NCBI GenBank assembly: GCA_950106755.1
Contig: OX467083.1
Span: 49,180,555 to 49,244,554, forward strand
DNA from: Climacium dendroides
Taxonomy: Eukaryota; Streptophyta; Bryopsida; Hypnales; Climaciaceae
Direction: 5' to 3'
Length of the DNA: 64,000 nt
The translations under genes were made by a program, and so were the position numbers. The notes beneath the pieces are model-generated. The model was not told the DNA's origin and did not search any database. It saw nothing but the letters and a program-made list of their open reading frames with translations. Positions 49,755 to 58,930 of the stretch are shown piece after piece (position 1 is the stretch's first letter; every line of letters begins with the position of its first letter).

Positions 49755-49844
49755 ACGTGGCGCCAGCCTAAGCCTTTGCCACATGGCATGAGCCACTTGT
49801 AACAAGCGCTAGCTAGCTCCCCGACGTGGACGGAACATATATTT
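49755..49844 (+). promoter_or_regulatory. ABRE-like boxes and TATA box of the dehydrin-like gene
   Basis: ACGTGGC at 49755-49761 is a full ABRE core and ACGTGG at 49824-49829 a second, weaker one. Each is preceded by CG, giving CGACGTGG twice. CATATATTTT at about 49837 is a suitable TATA box some 170 bp before the ATG. Tandem ABREs close to a TATA box are typical of ABA- and drought-induced LEA/dehydrin genes; induction of this gene is inferred. Confidence 0.55.
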
Positions 49845-50007
49845 TCAGCTTCCGGTCTCTCAGATTCCAGCGATCCATCTCCAAACACATCGATCATTAC
49901 ACTACCTTTTCACAGATTCCAATTTTGCAGCGAGAGCGAGGAGTGTACTAATTAGTACTGAGCAGTTTCGGACACAGATTCCACCGACGCCATTAGAAGC
50001 TTTCGCC

Positions 50008-50990
50008 ATGGATCCCCAAGGAGAAAACAAATATGAAATCACGAAATCGGATACTGCTGTTCCGGAGGAGCAGACCGAGACCGAGACCACTTCCAGGGGT
50101 TTGTTCGGATTTGGGGTAAGTTCCATACACTCTAGAACAAATGTCTTTGCCCAAATGATCATCACTGCGAGAATCATTCTCAATGAAGCTCACCTCTGTA
50201 GAAGTCGCAACCAAGCATAGCATGCGGAGAGCATGCTTATATCTCATAAGCTTGTCCTTCCTTGACGTTTGGTGAAGTTGAGCATGGTTGAACTAGCTAG
50301 ATCGAACTAGATTGGGGAGGATTGAACACGGTTGAACAATTTTGAGCATGCTTATGTATATCTCATAACCCTGTACGCTCAAGCGTTCTAGTGAGACTGT
50401 GCATGCATGATCAAACAGGATTGGACAGGATTGAACAAATCGAACATTACTGAACATGTTTGAACACGATTGAACAGTTGTGGTTATGTTTACAGCCTGC
50501 TTAAGGAACTAATATTCCTCCGCACGTTACGAGGCAGAGAATTTTCCTCCTTTAAAGTTCCTGATGCTTTTCATGGCGCCTACAGGGAAAGTCGTCGGGC
50601 ACCTCCAGCAGCAGCAGCAGCAGCTCGGAGTCCGAGTCGGAGGAGGGCAAGGAGCGGCAGAAGCGTCGACGTGAGACGAGAGCCGCTCGTAAGCGGCCAC
50701 CAGCGGCCACGACCGAAACCACAACAGGAGCGGGCGGTACGAATTACACCTTGGATTCCATGGAAGGCGGCCACCCCACGGGCGGAACCGACTACTCCGC
50801 CGCGACGCTGGAAGGCGGCCACCCAACGGGCGGGACGGATTTCTCCGGCGCGTCGGTGGAGGGCGGCCATCCCACGGGCGGAACGAACTACTCGGGCGCC
50901 GATCTGGGACTCCCTGCTAAGGATCCCGCGCAGGAAACCGTAACTGAAGCGCCGGAGAAGAAGAAGCACCATCATCTCTTCGGTTTGTGA
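50008..50990 (+). CDS. dehydrin-like protein with F- and S-segment but no K-segment
   Basis: Two exons, 50008-50115 and 50586-50990, joined in phase 0 across a GTAAGT...CTACAG intron; 170 residues. Residues 30-36 are RGLFGFG, resembling the dehydrin F-segment core (DRGLFDFLGKK); the intron falls right after it. Exon 2 opens GKSSGT followed by eight serines and an acidic ESESEEGKE stretch, an S-segment, then a basic RQKRRR that could be nuclear-targeting. Residues 96-143 are three 16-residue repeats of type EGGHPTGGTDYSGA, and the C-terminus is KKKHHHLFGL. An intron at the S-segment is usual for dehydrin genes. The Lys-rich K-segment that defines classical dehydrins is missing, so this is a dehydrin-related hydrophilin or a divergent lineage-specific form. 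Predicted disordered, cytosolic or nuclear, protective in drying or cold. Start chosen as the first ATG after the TATA box. Confidence 0.7.
50748..50915 (+). repeat. 48 bp coding tandem repeat in dehydrin-like gene
   Basis: Three in-frame 48 bp units beginning GAAGGCGGCCACCC (or GAGGGCGGCCATCC) encode the EGGHPTGG repeats. A shorter degenerate unit (GGTNYTLDSM) precedes them. Third-position differences between units show they are not brand new. Confidence 0.85.
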
Positions 50991-51300
50991 AATTCAAATC
51001 ATCGTTGTATGTGTGCGCTCCGGTGATTCTGCGTCCTCACTCAATCGATTGTTTGGTTGAGGGTCGATTGGAACAGGGCAATGGCCGAGGATCGGCGCGT
51101 TACTTGTGTGTTTCTCTAGTTATGTGTATGTACACGTCTGTTTCTCTGACTACGTGTATGAAATGGACGCTTCTGTTTCTCTTTTAATTTGAATCTATGG
51201 CCCGATCTGTGGTGCCGAGATCGACTGTTTTTTGATTTTTGTCGGTGGGAGTTTGTGTTGATTCGCGTTGTATATTCGTCTACGGTGAAGTATTTTTTGA

Positions 51301-51306
51301 AATAAA
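51301..51306 (+). terminator. candidate polyadenylation signal of the dehydrin-like gene
   Basis: A canonical AATAAA lies 311 bp after the stop codon. This would give a 3' UTR of about 330 bp, moderately AT-rich with several TGT/TTT-rich tracts. It is the first canonical signal downstream of the stop that I noticed. Confidence 0.5.
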
Positions 51307-51329
51307 GAGATGTTGCTGTGGTGACGAAT

Positions 51330-52270
51330 TTGCCAGACAAGATAAACGAAGAGATTGCAATTCTTATCCATGGAAGTACCAGACAATCGGGTGTACATTA
51401 CTTTACTTTACCGGGCAACCGCTTGTGTCATGCGCAATGTGGGAGATGTCGCTGATGGGGTGAGTATGTTATGGTGGGTCTGTTGTGAGAGGAAAATATG
51501 ATTTCACTTGTGTCTTGAAGCTGAATTTAGGAACTTGAGAAGGAAGATCATCAATTGAGTGCGTCTACGACGCTTTGTTTGTTCCGAATGACCATTGTTC
51601 TGGAGTATCATTTAAAAAACCCGAATATATTTTTCTCTAGCTCTTGAATGTTGGGTGCTTAAGATGTTGCAAATAATGAGATATGACAAAAGAAAGAGAC
51701 GTATTTACGATCTCAACCCGCAAAGAAGGAAATTTTCTTACGACGTACTTTTTCATCTCCAAGTGCAGTTCGAGCCAGGTGCTGTTTACGTGGTGAAACG
51801 CATGGTCGTCCATGAAAGCGCCTTGCTGAAGTATCTGCATTCTATTCGATATCAGCTCAAGCAAACTCCCAATGACATGTAACTATGAAAGGCGCACGGC
51901 CAAGAGACAAAAGTTCTGATGCCATTGAAATTTAATTGTCCTCCACAATTTCACTTTCAACAATACAACCTTATGTAAGTAACGCAGTTGCTCAAATTCT
52001 ATTGCAGGGAATCTCAACGATACTGGCAATAGTGATTGAAAATGACAGTCTTGTGATGCACTTGAACGTAAACTTCAACTGATAGCTGTCGTAGTTTAGT
52101 GACACGAGGAGCACCTGCGTGTGCATCTCGTTGTGGACCAATTCAATTACCTTCATGTATTGTATTACAACAGTCTTAGTCCCAGGTCGGAGACTGCATC
52201 CTCTGAATACCAGATACAGAATATGTACTGGAAGCCCAGCCCCGAAGGTCCATGGTTGTGAGAGTTTGGG
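51330..52270. other. intergenic, moderate GC, no gene recognised
   Basis: Between the dehydrin-like gene and the U1 gene. Overlapping 75-codon frames exist on both strands at 51.64-51.88 kb; neither shows a known domain, and frames open on both strands argue against coding. DNA at 52.17-52.27 kb is GC-richer and belongs to the U1 upstream region. Confidence 0.4.
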
Positions 52271-52283
52271 TGGGCAGGGAGAT

Positions 52284-52330
52284 GTCCCATAACGTTTGGC
52301 GTCTCCGCGGTTGTCCCAGGCCTACAAGTA
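52284..52330 (+). promoter_or_regulatory. degenerate USE and TATA of the U1 snRNA gene
   Basis: GTCCCATAACG at 52284-52294 matches the plant snRNA upstream sequence element (RTCCCACATCG) at 8 of 11 positions and sits 68 bp before the predicted RNA start, the usual place. TACAAGTA at about 52323-52330 lies where the TATA box is expected but departs from TATAAATA. Both parts being imperfect makes expression uncertain. Confidence 0.5.
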
Positions 52331-52351
52331 CTCCAGAGGAAGACGCCAACC

Positions 52352-52514
52352 TCACTTACCTGGGCGGGGTCGATCCGTGATCCGGAAGGTGGATGGCCTA
52401 GGGGAGCCTGCCTCATTGCACTTCGAGCCGGGTGACTCTAGTATCTTCCTACGGGAGGCATACACGTCATAATTTGTGGCAGCGGGGGCTCGCGTTCGCG
52501 CGGCCCCTCCCAAT
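52352..52514 (+). ncRNA. U1 spliceosomal snRNA (gene or divergent copy)
   Basis: About 163 bp align end to end with plant U1. The 5' end contains ACTTACCTGG, the sequence that pairs with 5' splice sites (first two bases read TC instead of AT). Stem-loop I follows (GGGGTCGATCCGTGATCCGG), where the U1-70K loop usually reads GATCAYGAAG but here GATCCGGAAG. Loop II keeps ATTGCACTT, the U1A-binding core. The Sm site AATTTGTGG is at 52471-52479, and stem-loop IV is GGGGGCTCGCG-TTCG-CGCGGCCCC. The core identity is firm; the altered first bases, changed loop I and imperfect promoter leave open whether it is a functional variant or a decaying copy. Role: recognises 5' splice sites in the nucleus. Confidence 0.9.
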
Positions 52515-52681
52515 CCAACAGGAAAACTGGAATTTAATTTGTACTTTATATTTAGTGAAATTATTGAGCCGGTTTATCCGAATGAGTGTGAAACCCCCTT
52601 GAAGAATTAAAATATTTAGTGATTTGTGCAAATGTGCTGTTTTCTGTTCATTATGTGGATGATTGTTCAAATTTAGAGTAC

Positions 52682-52749
52682 CACTATTACATTTAATATT
52701 GTTACTATGGCACTTCACTATTACATTTAATATTGTTACTATGGCACTT
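52682..52749. repeat. 2 x 34 bp exact tandem repeat
   Basis: CACTATTACATTTAATATTG followed by TTACTATGGCACTT occurs twice in succession, at 52682 and 52716. Confidence 0.9.
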
Positions 52750-52779
52750 TATAGAAAAATGAAAAAAAAACCTTGGCCG

Positions 52780-53330
52780 GAACACTCGAAGTTTGAATCA
52801 ATGGAATTGTTCAGTTTAAACTTAAGGCCGGGTTTGAACCAATGGAATTGTTCAATTTTTAATGAATAGAATGGAACACCTGAAGTTTGAATCAATGGAA
52901 TTGTTCAATTGAAACTTAAGGTCGGGTTTGAACCAATGGAATTGTTCAATTTTTAACGAATAGAATTGATCAATTTAAACTTAAGGCCGGATGGAATTGC
53001 AACTCATCCTACATGTCGAATAGAATTGATCAATTTAAACTTAAGACCGGATGGAATTACAACTCATCCTACATATCGCCTTAGGTGGCATGGTTTTGGC
53101 ACCAAACCAACCAGCCCCAAGGGAGCAATTGGAATGAGGTTTTGGGTGGCCTGAACTCCTATCTAGGGTCGGATTGGGGTCAAATTGGGCTCCTCCATTG
53201 GATTGTACAAATCTCCACCATCTACCAATGCAAAGTCTTTTATTTTTTAGGTGCATACTTATTATTAATTATAAGCTCAAGAAACTTTCTCCCATCTACT
53301 TGTATATATTTTGGAAGCACTATGGTTGTT
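52780..53330 (+). repeat. dispersed repeat R6, copy 1 (unfilled site)
   Basis: The 5' half is a tandem of TTTAAACTTAAGGCCGG, CAATGGAATTGTTCAATT and GAATAGAATTGATCAATT phrases. The 3' half (CGCCTTAGGTGGCATGG through CTCCACCATCTACCAATGCA to AAGCTCAAGAAAC) matches 62.64-63.21 kb. This copy keeps the uninterrupted CTACCAATGCAAAG sequence, the empty site for the MITE in copy 2. Confidence 0.8.
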
Positions 53331-55380
53331 CTTGAATGTTTTGAACATAATGACTTTCCAAATTTACGTTACATTTGTTTGTTTAATTACAACTTAGGAA
53401 CTTCTTTTATTAATAAAAAATCAGTTTACAATTTTGAAATTTCCTCTAACCATCAATTTGAATGTAATTAACTTATTTTTATTTATTGAATATTAAAACC
53501 ATATTTTAAAAAATAAAATTAAGTGTTGCCAATATTTGATATTCTTCAATTAAAATAAGACTTTATCCATTTTATAATATCTTTAAATTCTTTGTTATAA
53601 ATTTTTTATTACAATAAATAGTTTTAATAGTGTAATATTAGAATAAAAAATTATATCACAAGCTACTATTTTGTATAATTGTTCTTGCAATAGCATGAGA
53701 TGTTTATTTGGTACAGGCTTAAATAATAATAATTTTTTTTGATACATTTCTTGTTTTGCTTGTCTAAACATGAGATGTTAATTTCATTCCATTTATTGAT
53801 TTGTTTCATTTATATGAGATGTTTATTTGGTTAAGAACAATGATTTTTTGGTGAAATTTTTTGGTACATTTCTTGTTAGACACAAGTCTATAAATGGAAG
53901 TCATTGTTGAAGTTATGCCAGAAAATCTAACATCTATAAGATGTGAATTTACCAATTCTAATGATAGATATTTGAAAAAAGGATATGATAAAGAAAGATT
54001 ACGGTACTAGAAACAATATGTATGGTAAAACCTAATTTGCATTTACCATTGAATTCATTCAAGTTCTCATAATAAAAAATCTATATTTAAATAAATAATT
54101 AAGATTGAAAATATAGATTTAAAAAAGAGATAAAAAAAGAGATGTTTTCTCGAATTGTGTGTTTAGTTATGTGATTACCCTACACTCGAGTCAGATTTGT
54201 TAAAAAATAAATCAAAATATAAAATAAATAGGATATAAAATGAAATTTTTACAAATTATAACAAGGTGTATATGAACATTGTAGAAAATATTAATGAAAA
54301 TAATATGAAATCTGAAAAAACAAATTGTAGAAAATACTATAGTTGAAGTTGAATAAAGTCACCTCAAAGTGTGGAAGTCCCACTTGTGGTCCCACAAAAT
54401 TTAGGAAAAGTTGAATTAGTGGCAGTGTAGTATAGTTAAGCTATAGTCCATGAATAATTCAAAATAAAATCAAACAAAAATTTATAAATTCTAAAAATAG
54501 ATAATGAAGTGGATATTTGGCCAAAAAGAAAACATTTTGTATGGGGTCTTACAAACCTAACCCCAACGTACGGTATTTTCAAACCCCTATAGTAACAAGA
54601 TCAAAATTATTTATTTTCTGAAATTTTTGAAATTCTCATGAAAATAAATAACAACTACTCTACAACTCTAGTTTCAATGTTATTAAAAGGAAAAGGTTAA
54701 GTAGAAGTCAAAGAACTCCCTCTTTTTTTCCAAGTAGAAAAAATATGGAGAGAAAAGAAAGGTTCAAAAAAAGTAAAAAAGCTCTCTCTTTTATTTTTGA
54801 AATAGAAAAAATAGGAAAAAATATCAAAATATTAAAAAAAATTAATTAGAGAAAAAAGGAAAAAAAAGGCAAATATATGTGTTTTATATTTTTTTTAATT
54901 GAACATTGAGAAAATCCAAGAACACATAAATTGGAAATTTAGCCCTTGAATCTGGCTGAAGGGGTTTATAATAACTGGGGTTGGATGGAAAAACTTGAGT
55001 TGGATTGAAGGCCGAATTGAAGGCAAATCCAGCTAACCTTCCATCCAGCCTTAGGCATAGTGTAAATCCACCCTTAGATTGCACATAAGGGCCTTTTTTG
55101 AGCTTCTTAGAATATATCCTAAATTGAATAAAAATCCAATTTTAATAAGTTGTATCAATTTCTTTTGAATTTTAACCCTACAAATTCAAACTAGACATGC
55201 TAGAGATCACGCAAGAAAAGAAAACACTACAATATCACTTATGGATTGAAAGATTATAATTTTTGACCATAAGGGTGTTAAAACTACAAATGTGATTTGA
55301 AGTCTTTCAATCCTCTTTCCACATGCCAAACGTAAAAGAAGATGGTCAACAAAAAGGGACTAATATACTTTAAATGAATT
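53330..55380. other. gene-free AT-rich region
   Basis: No gene or defined transposon end. Very AT-rich with A/T homopolymers; open frames are short. Confidence 0.55.
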
Positions 55381-55384
55381 TCTA

Positions 55385-55950
55385 ATGTGATTTTTTCCCC
55401 AAGATTTAGTGAATTTGTGGCTCATTTCCAAGATCTTTCAACATTATGGAAAGTCAATATTGTAATGAATACCCTTGTACCTTTTATAAATCTTGAATAG
55501 AAAAATCATACCCAATCATTTTTAACATTTTAAAAATCAAATTTTTGATGCTAAAACTTGACTTCAAAAAAAAATTCAAAAATATAAAGTACTGAAAATA
55601 AAAACTTGATTAGGTTTTATTTAACTTTAAAGTGTTGTTGACACCAAAATTTGGTGCCTCAAGCATTTAGAGGTTAGGAGTTGAAAGTGAATTTTGGAGA
55701 TGTGAAGTTTCTTGAAATATTTCTCAATAAATTTCCCTTTAAAGACAAGTGGAATTGGCATCTAACCCAATTTGTTTCATATTGGTTGGAACACTAATTT
55801 AAGGAATTGGTTGATCACGTGGCATCTCAAAATATTTTCTACAAATTTATTAAATGAATTTACAGCAGAGTTTTTTTTCCAAGTTCTAGTGTATTTGAGT
55901 CTCATCTCCAAAATCTCTCAACACTAGAAAATCAAGTTATGCAATGGGCA
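55385..55950 (-). repeat. dispersed repeat R3, copies 2 and 3 (inverted)
   Basis: Two minus-strand copies (about 55385-55480 and 55860-55950) of the TTTGTGGCTCATTTCCAAGA-type repeat. At 55.55-55.68 kb lies an ACACCAAAATTTGGTGCCTC segment whose inverse is at 63.56-63.62 kb next to the R3 copy there, so the parent element is longer than the individual matches. Confidence 0.6.
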
Positions 55951-56734
55951 CCTCCCAATTGACAGGAGGTCAAGATAATGCAAAAAAGAATTCCACTGTC
56001 TTCCATTATTCATTTTCTACTACTAAGATTCCCACGCACAAGCTCGGCAGTAGAGTCAGCACCAAACTGATCACACTTCATATAAGACTTCGTCACCTAC
56101 ATACTCTATAGAAGCCCACCCTGCACTAAGCATATCCTGCCCCACAAATGATGGCTCTCACCTAATCCAAGCACAAGATATCAGCCAAAACTGCACAGCT
56201 CCGGAGAGAGTGGACCTTGCAATCCTACTCACCCTCATTCACTCCAATTGTTTCACGACCGTGCCCATAATTCACATGAATTGCAAACACCGATGTCTGC
56301 AAAGTGATGAATAAGATGAGCAGTACCCCAACTGCCATCACGAGCTATCATATTACGACAAAATTTGTCCAAATAACTGACAGTTATCTTTCTTCGCGTC
56401 CAACAACTCTTTTCGAGTTGAAAGAGATCCATGACGACAATCTACAACAGGATCAAGGATACATGCGATGCTCTTCGATCAGTCCATAAGGTCTTGGTGA
56501 TCACTTGGTCTGGTGTACTGCACAAACAACATCATTGGCAAAGTCTTAAGATTAATAATTTGAAAACACCCAAGCGGAGGTGAAATAATCTGGAACAAGT
56601 ATACCCTCTTTTCTAAACCAGGTTACTTCAGGAAATAACTTCCTATTACACATATGTTTACTGACTAAGTTTGAAGAAGCCCTCTAAAATGAGTAAATGA
56701 TGTAGCAAGCATGCACGCAGGGTTATGATGCTTA
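55951..56734. other. downstream flank of the proteasome pseudogene
   Basis: GC is higher here than in the repeats. This probably contains former 3' UTR or flank of the minus-strand beta-3 gene. No second gene is recognisable; the 56.30-56.49 kb plus-strand frame has no known domain. Confidence 0.35.
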
Positions 56735-58154
56735 CACGACGTGGACAATGCCACCCAGTCCACTGACGACAGAAGTGCTTGTCATATCACCTCGCACTAC
56801 TCCGGCCCCTTCACTCCGTATCCAATTCTTAATTCACTCGTAGCACGCTCTAAAGAGACAAAAAAAAATTTCATGTTCAAAACTCAATTCATTGATAGCT
56901 GAGCATGTAGTAGAATTAAGGGCTTGAATCGTGTGCCATACCAAATCAGGTTTATGCATAGACTCGCAAGCTCCCTACAACGACTCCGACGAAGTTCCGG
57001 AGCACCACGAAGTCCTTTGCTAGCTGCCTGCACAGCAGTTCAAGATGAGCGAGCTTGCTCTCAAGTATTCTCCGTCAAAAGAAAAGTTAAAAAGTTGCGC
57101 CAACAGTGCAGTGTTAATGCAATCGGCTATTAGCAACCTGGGTTCCAAACATAAGACTTTCTTTTGTTAACTTGGACACTTAGGGGTTGAGCAACGCGTG
57201 CTGAAGTCGCTGCACTTCGTTCTTTTAACGATTCTCCACTTACTACCTCGAAAGCCTTGCTCTCCTTACAAGCATGATTCGCTACCAGAGTGAAACACAG
57301 CGAATGACCTAACCAAAGTGATTGAAGAAGGCAGGGAGAAGTGCATTACTTGGCACCGATCCAATCAGTTGTGCAGATGAAAGGTATCCCATCATCGTTC
57401 AGTCCAGCAATGACAGGCTCACAGAAATAAGGTCCAAATCTGCACCAATCATAGCGCCAGATAAAAATCAGCATGCGATATTGAACAATTTCGCACCATG
57501 ACTTTAAATTTGGAGTTGGAAATTAGCCCATAAAGGCTAAAAAGTGAGCCAAAACTGAAATCCGAATTCACAATTACAGTTCTTGCCATGTAGACGTGCA
57601 GACGTTGTTTGCTTTCGTGAAGATGCCAGGAGTGGATGCAGGCCTGTTTTCTGACACTTGTCTGTTGGTTCTTTTACACAGGCAGCAACGACTGAACTTT
57701 CAGCATAAGTTGTATCAGTTGCGAGAAGAGCGTAACATGCGCCTGGAAACCTTTGCAAGTCTGATTTCAGCGATCCTTTACGAGAAGAGGTAAAATTAGG
57801 GTTCTCAGCGGTGTTTGCGAAGAAATGGTTATTAATCTGGCTCAATTCAGTCACGTTTGTTCTTGAAGTTTTTCAAAGCTATAGTGAGAGGCCAATGTAC
57901 AGCTGCTCATGAATCTTGAAGATGCGCTGAATGTTGGTCGTAATCATCGGAAAATTTACACCGAGACGACGATCACTAGCTATGGCGAAGCAATTCTTGC
58001 CCACCATGGCAATCAGTGCACTTCCATAATAACTTGTGATCTGCAAAACTCCACATCACCCCAAAAGTCAATAAGCAGTGAAAAGCCAATTTAAAAAATG
58101 TGGCATTCATGTTTAGTAAAGAGTAAATAAAACGCTCGCGATACTCACCGACAT
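56735..58154 (-). pseudogene. 20S proteasome beta-3 subunit (PBC/PSMB3) pseudogene with internal inversion
   Basis: Most of the exons of the proteasome beta-3 subunit, a non-catalytic core-particle ring subunit, are present with introns. Minus strand: exon 1 58154-58149 (MS); exon 2 58040-57885 (YYGSALIAMVGKNC to LYIGLS); exon 57439-57350 (FGPYFCEPVIAGL to IGAK); exon 57027-56942 (QLAKDFVV to MHKPDL); last exon about 56815-56735 (QALLSSVD, GGIVHVV). The two exons between LYIGLS and FGPYF lie on the plus strand (about 57573-57606 and 57682-57789: DVQTL, then QQRLNFQHKLYQLREERN), joined by their own 75 bp intron. Exon 2 runs into CTA TAG right at the breakpoint. Other lesions: 2 extra bases before DVQTL, 1 extra base after DFVV, TAG for Tyr after ESL, TGA before QALL, and a short deletion after SSVD. 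Retained introns show a DNA-level duplication, not a retrocopy. Confidence 0.9.
57573..57884 (+). other. inverted exon block inside the proteasome pseudogene
   Basis: About 310 bp carrying two beta-3 exons in the opposite orientation to the rest of the gene. Right-hand junction: exon 2 stops matching after the LS codons at 57885. Left-hand junction: plus-strand similarity starts near 57573 with CTTGCC, the expected LA codons that should follow LSG. The block ends in its own intron sequence (donor GTAAAATT at 57790). Re-inverting it restores exon order and phase (AG plus A making the Arg before FGPY), apart from the 2-base insertion. Confidence 0.85.
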
Positions 58155-58930
58155 GAGGGCGGTGCGCTTCACCAGTTCCTCCATTTCTCGCAAATAAATC
58201 CTCCACCAAATCAAACCCTAATTGGGGAGAGTGGAAAAATGGAGAAGCAATAGATTATCAATCTAAGCTTCGAAATTACAGAGGATAAAAAAAATAAAAA
58301 AAATAACTTTCTGCAACTGATCATTCCAAGCTTCGAAGACATGACGTGATGCTTCTACAATTGAGAATCCCCGATGCCCGGATTGTAAAACCCTACAATA
58401 AGCAAATGCTTCTGCCATTGAGCACGATTTATTATTTTGGAAGCACCTTCCGTAATAAAACCGGAGTACAGGAAGATTCTCGATGACCTTTGGACGGACT
58501 TGGGAGAGATGTCACCTTCACGGTCCGCGCTCCACCCCGTCTCCCCGTTTTGAGCAGTTTTGTTTCCGGTCCCCTCTTCATCGAGGTCGAGTGGTAGCCA
58601 TGCCGAATCCCCAATTGAATCAATCGCTTCAACTCAGTTTCAGTTTCACCATGTTGAACGTCCCATTACCCTTGTTCGATGCATGCATGCAAGCATAATT
58701 ATTTGGAATTTAAAAATGTTGCAGCGCGTTTTTTCTTCTCAGCCATGACCATGAAGTGGCGTGTGTCGGAAACGCTCCTTTGTGAATCTGGCACGAGGTG
58801 GCGTGTGGCAAAGAAACTCGGATGCAGCGCCCTTCTCCAGCTCCAGAGCATGTGCAGCAGCAGCCAAGATTCCCCAGAAAAAAGACAAAAACAATGGCAA
58901 GGGACAACAATTAACTGAAGTTTAGCAAGA
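58155..58930. other. upstream flank of the proteasome pseudogene
   Basis: The former 5' UTR lies at 58155-58200, where an upstream in-frame ATG (MEELVKRTALMS) would extend the protein. Family proteins begin MS, so this is probably UTR. DNA at 58.44-58.92 kb is GC-richer with frames open on both strands and no recognised product; it looks like old promoter or UTR sequence. A TGGCGTGTG phrase is repeated at 58.755 and 58.80 kb. Confidence 0.4.

Noticed and set aside
52165..52416. Minus-strand frame over the U1 region
   Set aside because: Overlaps the U1 snRNA and its promoter; no protein signature.
57596..57793. A separate plus-strand gene at the proteasome locus
   Set aside because: Its two exons are the missing middle of the minus-strand beta-3 gene; explained by a local inversion.
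58155..58190. Upstream in-frame ATG giving MEELVKRTALMS as start of the beta-3 protein
   Set aside because: Family proteins start with MS directly before the exon 2 sequence; the extension is most likely 5' UTR.
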